Shown piece after piece: positions 21,211-33,492 of a DNA stretch of 64,000 bases; within the stretch, counting starts at the first letter, position 1, and the number at the start of each line of letters is the position of its first letter. Source of the stretch: Filobasidium wieringae (taxonomy: Eukaryota; Basidiomycota; Tremellomycetes; Filobasidiales; Filobasidiaceae); the NCBI GenBank assembly GCA_001600055.1, contig BCIV01000011.1, positions 620,001 to 684,000 of the forward strand, written 5' to 3'. Made by a program: the position numbers and the translations under genes. Under the pieces are notes generated by a model. The model saw only the letters and a list, made by a program, of their open reading frames with translations, had not been told where the DNA came from and ran no database searches.

Positions 21211-23120
21211 ATGCCCGCTTCTGCGTTACAACGTCCCTTCGACAGACCGGCGGCAGAAATGCTTGAGGAGCCGACGATCAGAGTCGGTATTGCAAATCAC
21301 CTTCGTACAGCTTCAAGGTCTGATGTCGATCTTTTTGATAGATACCATACGAGCTGATGCGCAGAAACCATCGAGCTGCTCAAAGGCAAGTGGAGAGAGA
21401 CTTCACCGGATTACAGGTCAGTATTTCTCGGAGAACGTCTGTACAAGCAAAGAGGCTTAATGCAACCTCGATTCGTCATAGACCTCTGTGAAGGGCTGTA
21501 TCAAGGGTAGGGATTCACAAACGCCTGAAGAGGTCCTAAACGCTCTGAAAGCAGCGAAGGAACGCATTGGAGGACTCAAACGAAAGGTAGATGGGTTCAA
21601 CCGTTCCAAGCCGAAGTGACACTTAGTCGATCGTTATCTCACGTCTAGCTCGAACAACTTCAACCTGCATCAATCAATTCACAACCAACTCCATCTTCGA
21701 ACCTCAAAGCGAGACTACAGATATTAACGGATCTGCAAGCTTTGGAAAGTGGACCTATATCAGACGAACACTCTGGCTATCGGAAGTAAGATAATTCACA
21801 TGCACGCGTCTAAGCCGTTATGCTAATTCGATACCTTGGGCCAGCTTTACCGAAAACCGGCTAGACAGACTCGTCACAGAATATCTCCTGCGAACCGGCA
21901 AGAAAGATACAGCTACCAAGTGGGCTACTCAAAGGAATATTGAGGTCAGCTCTGTTGCCCAGTTAAGGTGTCTGCCAATTGCTTGTAGCTAATGCGCGAC
22001 ATAACCGCTAGCCTTATGTTGATATAGCTTTATTCTCTGAATGCTCGCGGATAGAGATGGCCTTGGCCGAAAAGAAGAGTTGTACAGAAGCTCTTGCTTG
22101 GTGCGGAGAGAACAGAGGTACCCTGCGCAAGACCAAGGTAAGTGCGACGTCGGCCATGTCCTAGGGATATAGCAGTTGATCTGGAAAACCTGTTTGATTT
22201 CGGCAGAACGATCTAGAATTTCACCTCCGCAAACAGGAATTCATCGAATTTTGTCGACTGGGACAGCGAACCGAAGCTTTGGCTTATGCGAGGAAACATT
22301 TAGCTTCTCAATGGGCCGATACTCATTTTGCCGATATCTCTTCTATCATGGCCTTACTCGCCTTTACTGGCAGAACGACGGTTTTACCGTATAAAGTTAG
22401 CTCTGTCAAAAGCTGAATGTTCGATTCTTTGAGGCTGACATAACTATACCTCAGGCGATGTACAGCGAAGAAAAGTGGGAAACCCTGCGGAAACAGTTCC
22501 AGGAGACTTTCTTTGGAATTTACGGAATCACATCGTTGCCACTGTTATCTCTCGTTACCTCAGCTGGTCTTTCCAGCTTGAAGCTTTCTGCATGTCTTCT
22601 CGATGCACCACATCAAACTGCTTCTCAGACCTCTGAGCCGGGTCCCGAAGATGTCGTCCGCTCTGTCGCCTTCTCGATTCCGTCTTTGGCCGCATCTCCG
22701 CCGATCCATAACATGGGGCAAAACGCAATCGACCCATCACTTCCGACCATGACGGATCCGACCCCAATCCATGGTCATCCTGAGCACCCACAGAGAAACA
22801 TAGACTGCCCGACTTGTTCTAAGGATATGAGCGTTTTAGCAAGAGAAGTCGCGTTCTCCCATCATGTGAATTCGACAATCGTATGTCGGATCAGTGGGGA
22901 AGTTATGGATGACGTGAACTATCCGATGGCTTTTCCGAATGGATATGTGTACTCCCATAAAGTAAGTCAAACTAAGCGTGTCAAATCCAGAGATCAAGCT
23001 CACCGTTTCTACCAGGCTTTGAAAGCGATGGCTGATGAGCGTAATGGAGCCATGGTAACTTGTCCTCGAACAGGCGAGCGGTGTACATATTCCCGCTTAA
23101 GGAAAGTCTATGTCACTTGA
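21211..23120 (+). CDS. FYV10: GID/CTLH E3 ubiquitin ligase subunit Fyv10 (Gid9/MAEA)
   Basis: A RING-like subunit of the GID (CTLH) ubiquitin ligase, which in yeast degrades gluconeogenic enzymes such as fructose-1,6-bisphosphatase. Start MPASALQRPFDRPAAEM at 21211. The LisH segment is RLDRLVTEYLLRTGKKDTA, followed by the CTLH part (ALAEKKSCTEALAWCGENRG; HLRKQEFIEFCRLGQRTEA) and CRA-type helices. The C-terminal degenerate RING reads IDCPTCSKDMSVLAREV, TIVCRISGEVMDDVNYP and MVTCPRTGERCTYSRLRKVY; TGA at 23118-23120. About eight introns. The first intron is not settled: the only phase that reaches PYELMRRNHRAAQRQ uses a weak donor (GTCGGT). Confidence 0.9.
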
Positions 23121-24055
23121 TGACGGCCAAATCCTGATTCCTTTCTGTAACGTACTGTATCTGTCCTTAGTGTCGTAGCTGTCTAAGCGATGTATTCGTA
23201 TCTCGAATTGTAAAGTAATCTATGATACCGATCAATAACGTTCTCGACCCTTGTAGGCGGGCGGGGAAAGAGGGAAAACGGCATAAAGTTTTGATGAGAA
23301 TCATCATGGATCCAAGCAGACTTAGGATAAGCAGCCCATGAACCCTGTACTGTTTTAATGTGGCAGAGCGCGCTATGAACACATCAATTCTTCCCACCTA
23401 CCACCTGCAAACCACCATAAGCAACATCATGGTTTTCACCCTCATCGATTTGCGCACTGCAAACCACCAAATTCCATGTCTTGTGTCATTGCCTAAGAAT
23501 ATAGGCACAAGGTAGGACTGCGAGCTGATGGTATTGAGGTATATTCCATATACATCCCATACGACTTCAGGACAAGCGAAAGCAGTTATCTCGTTCTCGC
23601 TGTCGCTCTCGCTCGCGCTCTCGTAATCCTGTCTGTGGCCTGGCCCTTGCCTCCGGCATAACCCATTCAGACATGTGGAAATCATCGATTGGGTCGTGCT
23701 ACTCTCTCCATGGCCTCGATTAGAACGGCAGAAACGATATCTTCAGGCTCGGGAGACCCAAGCATAGATAGGATCTTTGCCTGCCTGCCGTTTAGCACAC
23801 TGCACGCCCTTACTGTTCAAGGACGATAAATGCGGGGAGTGACTTTGTCAACATCTGGCGTATTGGTAGAGAGAAGACTGGAGAAGGGTGTCGGAATCGG
23901 TACAGCTGAGGAACCGATAAACAAGGCGCTAAGTCGGAACCACATGCGATATATCTATTGCGTACAATGTAGTTTACAAAAGTGTTGGCATCATGTTTCG
24001 TAGCGTGACGTCCCCGCATGACCTGTCTTACTCGTGAATAGTTCGTGATCAATCA
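23121..24055. other. 935-bp convergent intergenic region
   Basis: Between the stop of FYV10 (+) and the stop of kinesin-1 (-), so neither promoter is expected. A minus-strand frame at 23398-23685 (95 codons, SASESDSENE from a degenerate GCTCTC repeat) and another at 23810-24052 have no recognisable features. Confidence 0.4.
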
Positions 24056-27000
24056 TTAGGCTTTAGCTGATCCACCGAACCAGCTTGTCCGTCGGACTAA
24101 ACCAACTCATGTCAGTCCTGGTATATGCTTTCTCATGACGTTCACTCACAGGTACCGCCAATTTCGTCTGTAATTCTCTGCTTTGTAACCGGAGCCATAC
24201 CCGTTGGAGCTAGTGTGTGGTCGTTCTGAGCGCTGGCAATAGTGCCCCCACCTAACAAACCCAACGTAATGAGCGCATTGCAGGAGCCAGTATGGAAAGC
24301 GGAACTTACCTCGTAATGGTTTGGCTACTCTTCCGTGATTGAACATCCCCATGTTGTGGGACTGGGTCGACAACTGAGCTAGCTGTGTCTGCAGGATCTG
24401 TACTCGGCTACGAAGATCGTGCTCCCGATCCTGCAAAGCTTCATAATCTACCAAAGATCGTTCAAGATCGGCAATACGTTCACGCCTTTCTGCCAGCTTT
24501 CGCTCGCTAGTGTTCAAATCGCGTTTGAGCTGCATGTTTTGCTGCACGAACTGATTAAACGTAGTCGGTAAAATTAGCACTGGGCAGATCGAGGAGAATG
24601 ATCCGGTGCGTACGCACGCTTCTATGTAAGTCGTTCGCACGCTCGAAGTTGTATTCGAGGATCTGCAACTTTTTCCGTTGTGATTGCGCGTTGGTCGCTC
24701 TAGCAATAGCTTTATACTTCTCTTTGTAGTCATCTAGTTGCATCTGCAGTTCAATGACCTGCAACAAACAAGATTAACCACATGAGCAGCATTTTTTAGC
24801 AGAGCTTACGAACCTTTTCACACCGATCGGAAATATCTCGGAACAGGTTGCGTTTTGTGGATTCAAATTCTGTTACTTGCAGTTCTGAGTTGCGCTTGAC
24901 TTTTTCGAGTTCCTGCACGGCTTGTGCAAACTCTTTACCGCCTGATATCCCAGAAGTGGCTTCTGCTAGTAGACGCTGTGATAGATAACCCTTCAGTAAC
25001 TTCAGTAACCAGCTTGAATCCAGACAAATTGTACTAAGTCTTACATTCAGATTCTCGACGGAAGCTGCGTGATCTTCCACCGTGTCTTGAAGTCTATTGA
25101 TCTCGTCCTCCTGATGCTCGATTTTCTTCCGGAGGGCTGATTCTTCAACTTCCATCAAGCTCTGTTTGGAAGCATATTGAGCTTCGAATTGAGCCTGCAG
25201 AAGTATCCCAGTCGTCAGTATCGCAATTTGCCAACCGACGGACGTTTCTTACTTTAATGGCTTCGACAGCGTCAGCACCGAGGGCATCTGACGAGCGTTG
25301 TGCTAGGCGAGACTACTATGAGCGATTTGGACGGCATCTAAGCTGTAATTAAACTTACCTAGGAGGCTTTCGTAATTAGCGTCCTTTTCGACCAATAGTC
25401 GCTCCATCTCCTGTCGTCTTTGATCTTGTAATTCCAGATCATCCTGATTACGTCGGATACGGTCCTGGTAATCTCTAAAGATACTCTGATTTTCGACAAG
25501 ATGACGACGAATGCTGTCCTTGCTCTCTAAAACCAGAGCGGACTTGGCACCATCGCTAATTGAAGCGTCATCTAGTCGCGACAGCAACAGGCGCAGCGAT
25601 TCCGCGCCTGCGTCTGACAGCTTCCCGCCCTGTCGAAACGGACGTAAACGTGAGAAGAGGAATCACACAAAGCGATGACAACTTACGGTGTCTATCTTGG
25701 CCATCATATCGGAAAGCATATCCGCCTTTCGTTTGTCGCGATCCTCAGAGACAGCGGCGGCTTGGTCGATCTTCAACTCCTCAAGCTTGACTTTCGTGCT
25801 GTCGAGGTCTTTCCCTAATTCCAGTTCCCGATCTTTCGCGGTCTCCAGAGCGAGGACGTTTTCTCTCAATTCCTCTTCCAGCCTTCTCTGAGAGAGACGC
25901 AAGTCAGTGACCTCAAGGCTCATGACGCTGTGATTCTGTTTCGCCCGATAGCAAGACGCAAGATGAGCAAGTATACCAAGGATCATCAGGCGCGACAGAC
26001 CTTGGTCAGTCGCTCATTGTCCCCTTTGGCCGTAGCTAGTTCCTCTCTTAGTTGCTGGACGGTCTTTTCCTGATCGGCTAATGCAGTCTCCTTTTCTGCT
26101 AAAGCGTCGCTCAATTCGTTTTCTCGACGCAAGAACTCGTCTCTTTCGTCCATTTCCAACCTGGAAACCATGGCCGAGCCAGCGGGAGAAACACGCCCAC
26201 TGCCAGCCGGATCCCGGAAGGCATCCAGCAAGTTCGGTGTAGATGATCTGGATGGCGTTCCCGAGGTCAACCCTGGGGACAATAAGCCCAACGAGGAAGG
26301 AGGCCGTCTGGCTGGTGTCCCCATGGTAGCGCTTCCTGATGTAGGCATGTTCGCTCCCGTCATCAACATCCTAACCTTATCTTCTGTAGCCCAATCGCTC
26401 TCGTCAACCACATTACCCGTCCTCCAGATACCGACTTCGCCAAGTAGCGCGTCTCGATAGCTTTCGACGAACGTGAGATGCCCCTTGGTCTTGCTCAGCA
26501 AAATCTTTAGCTCAGCCGGGCTCATCTCCGTATTCACTCTGGCCTTGTTCTTGATGCTTTTTGCACGCATACCGAAACGTAGAGTTCCCAAAGTCTCGGC
26601 TTCATTGTATGATGCAGGGGAACAGTTGATGATCAATGTTGTACGCGAGTTTCCTCCCAAAGACTCTTGCAGAATGCGGGTCAATTTGGAATCTCGGTAC
26701 GGAATGTGGCTCGATTTCCCGTCCGTTAGCGAGTTGATGACCATTCCTAAAGCTGAGAGCGACTTGTTGATCTTCTTCGCCTCCTCAAGTGTTTGACCAC
26801 TTGCACCCGTTTTGCCGACCTTCGCAAACGGTCGATCCTTAGCGAACCGACTCGTGCCGATGCTCAAAAAGCAGCTCACCTTCTCACTACCAGCCAAATC
26901 GACGAGATACAAATTTCCGCTTTTCTGACTTCCAGTACTGACATTCCGCTGATGGATGGAGACCAGAAAAATCGAATGGGATCTGGAAGACTCGGCATTC

Positions 27001-28150
27001 ATTTCTGACATGTTATAGGTCAAGATCAGTATCTATGGGCATTGGCGCATCCCGGATCCGCTCGGTACTAACGGGTATTGGCAACGACCCGACTCTTGGC
27101 TCCGGCTTTCATCACTTCAAATACTTCCATCTCGGAAGCCACATAAACGTCCGTCAACCCTTTCACATAAACCCCTCTGTTCTTTTCCTCGTGTATACTG
27201 AGATTGTCGTTTTGCGCTGTAATAACCGTTGTCCGTTCAGTCATTCAGGCTCTTCCTCCTATATCAAAGCAATAAGGCTACATACGAGCAAGAAGATCCT
27301 TGATACGTTCCATATAAATCTCCATATAACTGACTTTGACGGTATATTCTATGTTGGCATCGGCGACCGCGATGGAGGCAAAGATCTGTTCTGTTATTCG
27401 CGGGATAAGACCTTTCAGATTCGGGTTATCGATGTCTGCACCCTGTTTTTGCGCATTTAGATCAGTATAAAGTTCACATGTGCGTAAAGCAAGTAACAGA
27501 TGCGGCATACCATCATTGCTACATGATCATCAATCTGGAGTTAGCCATGATACGAGAGAAGGTGTATAGCATAAATGAGCTCACTAAACGTTTTTCCACT
27601 ACCCGTCTGACCATAACAGAACAAAGTTCCGTTAAATCCGGACATCACATCTGTTCTCAGTCAGACCGATATTAGTGACCTGTTTAGCCATTTATTTGAC
27701 CTAAAGACAGCTCACCCTCTACGATCCCCTTGACTCCGAAATCAAAGATCTCCGTTTGACCCGTCGTAGAAGGAAACACTCTATCAAACGTGAAGCCTAA
27801 ATCATATTGACAGATCTCAGCACGGATCACTTAGTGAGTTCTAGCTCATAGTATAGGCAACTAACCGTCCCCTTCAGGTCCGTTGGTATTGCCTCCCGCC
27901 TTCATACGAACGGTGTAATCGTCTAGAACATCTATACATTCCGTCGAGCCGTTCTCTGATTCTAAGCGATTGAATGGCCGAAATCTATTGTCGAGTGCAC
28001 AGCTTCAGTACTGATATCTTCCATTTCCATAGCGATGAACGCCTGACTGACCGACAGACAACCTAGTAGCGAGCGAGATGCAGCTGGAATGAGTTCTATT
28101 TCAATCACGTTCCTAGCCGTATGATTTACCTTGATATTATTACTCGACAT
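24056..28150 (-). CDS. conventional kinesin (kinesin-1) heavy chain
   Basis: Plus-end-directed microtubule motor for organelle and vesicle transport. Start MSSNNIK at 28150; an 11-nt exon (28052-28062) supplies VVCR to give KVVCRFRPFNRLES. Motor motifs: P-loop LFCYGQTGSGKTF, switch I MNAESSRSHSIFLV, switch [29 protein letters not shown] long coiled-coil stalk follows (LREELATAKGDNERLTK; LEEELRENVLALETAKDRE; ALRKKIEHQEDEINRLQ), then the fungal kinesin-1 tail coil LQILEYNFERANDLHR / QLKRDLNTSERKLAERR. The tail carries an IAK-type autoinhibitory motif, GRVAKPLRGG. The end is ...RRTSWFGGSAKA with TAA at 24056-24058. About 950 residues and many introns. The IAK motif and tail coil separate it from the other kinesin in this window. 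Confidence 0.93.
28052..28062 (-). other. 11-nt micro-exon of kinesin-1
   Basis: GTTGTCTGTCG on the minus strand between a CTAG acceptor and a GTCAGT donor. It supplies Val-Val-Cys-(Arg) of the universal kinesin-1 start KVVCRFRP. Confidence 0.82.
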
Positions 28151-28649
28151 GTTGCGAGAGGAACCGATAGGAGAGTTTGATCGGTTTTCTGTATCGTGAG
28201 GATCTTCTGATCCACTCTCTTGATACAGCTAGTACTTGTCTGTCGAGATGAGCGGAGTTGTTGACCTCAGGGGATAACGCTCGATACCGAACGTCTCGCT
28301 ACCTAATTCTGCGCGGTTCAATAGTGGAACCTCGAGCCTGATGTACGATATAACGGATGAACGAGGCCTTCTATCCAAGAGTGCTCGATGAACCGGGCCA
28401 CTGCTTTTCTGCCTACGCTCTCCTGATCATCGGTTGATTGCACTTTGTGATGGTTCACTGGTGAAGGTTCAGGTAGGAAATAAGCCCTAGCCGTTCACCG
28501 CCAAATGATACACAAAGGTGGAAATATGAAGCAAGTTGCATAATATGTAAAAGAAATCAACGCATATCACCATAACGATTGAAGCAGCCCATGGCCATGG
28601 GCTTTTGTTTATCATATCGATCATATCGTCATACATGTCATACATGAAA
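28151..28649. other. intergenic, kinesin-1 promoter
   Basis: Upstream of the kinesin-1 start and downstream of the SRP receptor stop, both on the minus strand. No distinct element was recognised. Confidence 0.35.
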
Positions 28650-31091
28650 TTAAGCACTAAGTAAAGCCTGTACAATATGATTCACTCGAAGAGAACGGAT
28701 ATCGCTATAAGTCTGACCGCATCCGACGAAAAGGATAGGTTGTCCGGTGATATAGGTCATGGAAAGGGCGGCTCCTACTTTATCGTCCTGCGACCAGCAA
28801 AAACCTCAGGGTCAGCTCCGAGTGAGAATCCCAGACCGACCTCGATCGCCAACTCACGATCGTATCGAACTTGGTCAAGATCATCCCATCGATCCCCCTA
28901 GCCTTCGCCTTGGCTCCAGATCCGGCGGAAGAAAAGTCCTTCAGACTCCTATCGAATTTACTCAACTGATCGACCGCTTCGTTCCCTACGAGCGCTTCCC
29001 CAACGAAGACGATCTTGTCCGGGTTGTTCACGGTGATCAACTTGGCAAGAGCTCTCATGAGAGGTTCGTTGTCCTGCATTCGTCCTGCCGTGTCGATGAG
29101 GACCACATCGAATCCGTTCTCCTTGGCTAGCAAAAGGAGGGGGACCAGGTATGAGCCGCGTTCGTATGTCCCAATAATTCGGGTCGGACTAACCATGAGC
29201 GATAGCATCCTTGGCAATCCCCGCCGCATCCTTCCCATACCCCCTCTCATACAGTTCCACACTCCTCCCCTCTCCCTCCCCCTTGATCTGACCCTCCAAC
29301 ATGCCCAAATTCCTCACATGTACCCTCAATTGCTCTACCGCCCCGCTCCGGAAGGTATCGCAAGCAGCGATGAGCACTCTCATCTTGTTCTGTAATAACC
29401 AGAAGGCGACTTTGGAGAGATTGGTCGATTTCCCTACCCCATTGACTCCTACGAAAGTGATGGAATAGGGGTCTTTTTTGGGAGGATTGGAGGTGGCACT
29501 GGGAGGAAGGGGGAGGGAAGCTTTCCGTTTGATATCCAACAAGATATCGGTGGAAGTTTTCGGAGAGAGGATCTTGGTTATTGCGGACGACAAGGCCGAG
29601 TTGACTTCCGACTTTATACCTAAACGGACAAATGATGGGTCGAATCAGCATCAGACATGGTCCATCGATCTAATGGCGACACCTACTAGTCATCCCGCCC
29701 AGCTTCTTCCCGACCAAAGCGGCTCCTACACCTTCGCATAGTTTCTCAGCGATATCCTTTGCCACGTTCTTCCCCATCAGATGTTTCTCCATCTCCCTCA
29801 GAACGGGATCGAGGTCTTCTTTGGTCAACACCTTTTTCCCCGTCAATCGATTGAAAAGGGAAGTCAATCTAGATTCGGCTTGTCCGTTGGGGACGGTATC
29901 GGATTTCCCAGATTCCCCATTGAGGGAGAGGGAAGAGAATCCTAGATTATATTTCTTCCCTCTTTCGAGGATCTCTTCTTCGGAGATCAACCCGTCCCCC
30001 TTGCCCGTATCCCATTCAGCGACCTCGTAAAACCCATCCTTTCCTATCTTCCCCATAGACTCCTTGTCGATCAAATTCTCGGTCCCCGCCCCTGGTCCGA
30101 CCCCCGGTGTGGAAGGTCTGGTATCAGGTCCAGAGAAATCCAATTCGGCCATATCCGATTCCGAGACGGTCCCGTTCCCATCGAAACCCCATTTCCTCAT
30201 GACCTTTTCCGTGGCCGAACCTTTCTTTCCCATCTTCGGTCTAGGGGAGGATTTTGAGCTGGGGGAGGAAGGTTTGGAAGAGGAAGGTGTTTTCAGACGA
30301 GTCTTGAACGCTTGGATGTTCTTGGCGATCTCTTCTGACGAGAGGGGTTTACCCGTCGCCGGGTCTGTAGTGGGGACTCGATCTTCCCGTTCATCGACCC
30401 TAGGTTTCTCGGTGGAAGAGGATTTAGGTTCTTCCCTCTTATTGTTCGGACCTGATTTCTTTCCCCCTTTCTGATCCGCTCGGCCTTCACAGGCGGCCAG
30501 GCATCGTTCGAAAATAGCAGTCCAGTTTTCCTTCTCGATCTGTTCTTTGAGTGATTTGAGGGCGGAGGAACTGGTGCTGGAGATGGTCGAGGTGGAGAGG
30601 GATGCGATGAGCGATTGAAGGTAAGGGGAGAAGAGGGAGAGGAAGAGGGTTTTGGTTCGGGTCAAGAGGTCCGGGATGTATGTCAGTGGTAGGAGAGCAG
30701 GGAAGACGACCTATAGCGTGTATTAAGACGATAAACATGTTATCCCTGACTCATATTTCAGCCTTATATCTGTCAATGTGCGACACTCACGACGAAAACC
30801 AATCCTAATCCATTCTCGACCGTCCACCTGATCCTGAACCCATCCTTCTCGACCCCCTCTTCCTCCCCTCTTGCGTTGGATTTCCCTTCGATCATGACAT
30901 CCTTTACCAAAGAGTTGATGGGGGATCTTGGGGTTTGGAAGAGAGAGGTGAAGGCTGGGTTGTAAGAGCGGGACCAGAGCACTAGACCGCCTGTTCGATT
31001 CGGGGGAAGAAAGAGAGTGTTAGAGAAGCGGCAGGGCGGGTGTGAGTGAGGTTGACTTGCTTTCGTGTGATATGGAGACGTGATCGAGCAT
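28650..31091 (-). CDS. SRP101: signal recognition particle receptor alpha subunit
   Basis: GTPase docking SRP-ribosome complexes at the ER membrane. The N-terminal SRX domain opens [20 protein letters not shown], joined across a probable GC-AG intron (30992-31060). A charged Ser/Lys/Glu-rich linker follows ([18 protein letters not shown]). The NG domain has G1 [36 protein letters not shown]3 [27 protein letters not shown] (G4, TKFD) and the closing segment [11 protein letters not shown] with TAA at 28650-28652. The ATLRRR-like and DTFRSGA motifs together mark the receptor rather than Srp54. About 660 residues. Confidence 0.93.
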
Positions 31092-31831
31092 TCTGATTGG
31101 GTGGCGATGGATCGTGAATTGTGTGAAAGTGCAAGTTGCGAGGTTGAGAGGTTGAATATGGTTCTACTGACTGCACTGCACCGAGTAGTAACACCTGATC
31201 GACGGATGGAAATGACACGTCACGCGCTAAAATCAAGCTAACGATCTGTTATCAAACCATCCTTGACTAGGTCGAGACGATATTCCTTGGACCTCTGGAA
31301 TGTACACTCGACCTCTCGTTCTCTCTTTCTTGACCTTTCTCACCTGTTTCATATACACTTTATACACTTCATACACTCCACACAGACACCTCCCAGTCAA
31401 CACCTAATCAACACTCTTCACCTCTTCTTCGCCTTTTGATCTATTCTTTTATCTCCTACTTAAAGGACCTCTCTATCACGTACAGGACAGTCAAATCCTC
31501 ATCCTAAACAACACGCAACAATCAACAAGCAACAAGCAACAAGCAACAAGCATTTCTATCCGAAACACCACCAGCGGTCAGAAGAGAACCCACAAGCTAG
31601 AACTCGGGCATATAAAGCATATCAACACTTACGAACCCTCCAACGAGTACTTTTTGTATCTTCCGGGAAAAAATCAATACAGCAGTCAACAGCAATCACC
31701 AATTCCCAACCAACGACGGATTAAATAACGATCACCCCCCGCTCAAGCGAAAACTTTCTGCACATCATCTTCCCCGGTCTTCAATCTCCGGTCTCAACAA
31801 ACGTATATCAACGACTAAACCATCCCGAATA
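31092..31831. promoter_or_regulatory. divergent promoter region, SRP receptor / STRAP
   Basis: 740 bp between head-to-head genes. The half next to STRAP is pyrimidine-rich then A/C-rich, consistent with a long 5' leader. It includes four exact copies of AACAAGC at 31524-31551. Confidence 0.45.
31524..31551 (+). repeat. short tandem repeat (AACAAGC)x4
   Basis: Four uninterrupted 7-nt units in the presumed 5' leader of the STRAP gene, about 280 nt before its start codon. Confidence 0.9.
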
Positions 31832-33318
31832 ATGTCTTCAGGAAAGATCCAACCTCTTCTTTGTAGCGGTCATACCCGTCCCGTAACGCATCTCCAATTC
31901 TCAAACAAGTAGGTCCCATTCCTTCCCCTCCGTCCAAACGCTTCTCAAAAACAGACGCTCATCTCGCTCGCGCCAATCTTGACGTACAGACTGGAAGACG
32001 GCTCTTTCCTCCTCATCTCAGCATGTAAAGACGGGAACCCTATGCTACGTAATTGGCTGGGAGATTGGGTCGGGACGTTTCTCGGTACGTCTTGTCTTTC
32101 CCTCTCGTCATCCTCATCATCTTCTTCGTTTTCCCGAGGCTTACTTACTTTTATGGTCGTTGTATTCCCGGGTCTTGTTTGGTGATCCGACAGGTCATAA
32201 AGGAGCCGTATGGAGTTCCAAGATCTCACTGGACACTTCACGCGCTGCGACAGGTAGTGCGGATTTCTCTGCGTGAGTCTTACGAACGGTCGCTCTTCTT
32301 TCAAAGTCTCATCATCGTTTGTGACACATACTGCCTCCCGGGAATAGCAAAGTCTGGGATACGTATAGCGGAGAAGCTTTACATACCTTTCAGCATCAAC
32401 ACATCGTCCGGACCGTCGCACTCAGTCCTCAAGTGACCCCTCAATACCTCTTGACCGTTAGTCCCTCTCCTTCCATCCCGTATCGCGTGCACCCAAATGA
32501 TACTCCATAATCCACAATAGGGGGGAAACGAAAAGAAGATCAGACTATTCGATTTAGGTCGACCGGACGCTGAACCTCTTATCCTCGGTGGTACCCACCC
32601 GGGGAACACTTCATGTAAAGGGACGGTCCGTTCTCTCGTCTGGGACGAGGGACAGGGTGGGGTCGTAGGGATCAGCGCGGGGGAGGATGGGGTGGTCAGG
32701 TGGTGGGATCTCAGGACTTTGGGGGAGACGAGTTCGCTGGATCTTGGGGAACCGGTAGGGAGTATGGAGATGGTTCATGGAGGTGGGACCTTGAGCGTTA
32801 CTAGTGGCAAGACGGTGCATTTCTTGGATATCATGGGGTACGTCGTCAGCGTGATTCCGGCGGTTCTTTGGCAGGTACTGATGGTCGATCCCCTCACATC
32901 GCACAGGCAACATCCCCCCGTATCCATTCCCCTCCCTCATCCCGTCTCCTCCGCCTCCCTCCATCCGGTAAAACGAGATCGATTCGTCGTCGGATCCGCG
33001 GCGGATCCTTGGGTCCGGGTGTACGATCTCGATACGGGAAAGGAACAGGAAGTTTACAAGGGTCATCATGGTCCCGTCCATTGCGTCAGTTATAGCCCTG
33101 ATGGGGAGGTCTATGGGAGTGGGAGTGAGGATGGTACGTCTCCGTCTCGATTTTCTTTGGGGGGGAAGGGCAGGTGGTTGACGGATCGGATGGTTTGTGG
33201 GATAGGTACGATCCGGTTGTGGCAGACGAGTCCGGGGACGACTTATGGATTATGGCAGTCCCCTCAGGGAGAGTCGAATGGGAATGGGAACGGGAACGGG
33301 ATCGTCTCGACGTACTGA
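31832..33318 (+). CDS. STRAP (Unrip) WD40-repeat protein
   Basis: Seven-blade WD40 protein matching serine/threonine-kinase receptor-associated protein, which binds the SMN complex in animals. Start SSGKIQPLLCSGHTRPVTHL at 31832. Family-specific segments: FLLISACKDGNPMLRN, GDWVGTFLGHKGAVWSSKI, AATGSADFSAKVWDTYSGE, HIVRTVALSPQ, VVRWWDLRTLG, SSASLHPVKRDRFVVG and the closing GSGSEDGTIRLWQTSPGTTY-GLWQ. It ends with a Gly-Asn run (NGNGNGNG) and TGA at 33316-33318. Five or six introns. About 350 residues, as expected. It runs convergently into mL41. Confidence 0.92.
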
Positions 33319-33492
33319 TTCGAGTTGGTAAACTATAACGGTGGACCCTTGCCTTTTCTTCTCTCAATGGGGCATCGGGAAGCAGAGAGGCACGATCATT
33401 CGAGAAAGGTGATGATGTCCGCACACACATCCTCTTCGTTGTATCACTACATAGTACACATCTTACGAGACCTCGTCTCGACTCTCCACCAT

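Noticed and set aside
23398..23685. 95-codon minus-strand frame with SESDSENE
   Set aside because: It sits in the 3' flanks of two convergent genes and its acidic run comes from a simple GCTCTC-type repeat.
2391..28325. Similar 20-nt strings near 2391 and 28303 (CCTAATTCTG-GCGGTT)
   Set aside because: One lies in an exon and the other in a promoter, with no similarity beyond the short match; treated as coincidence.
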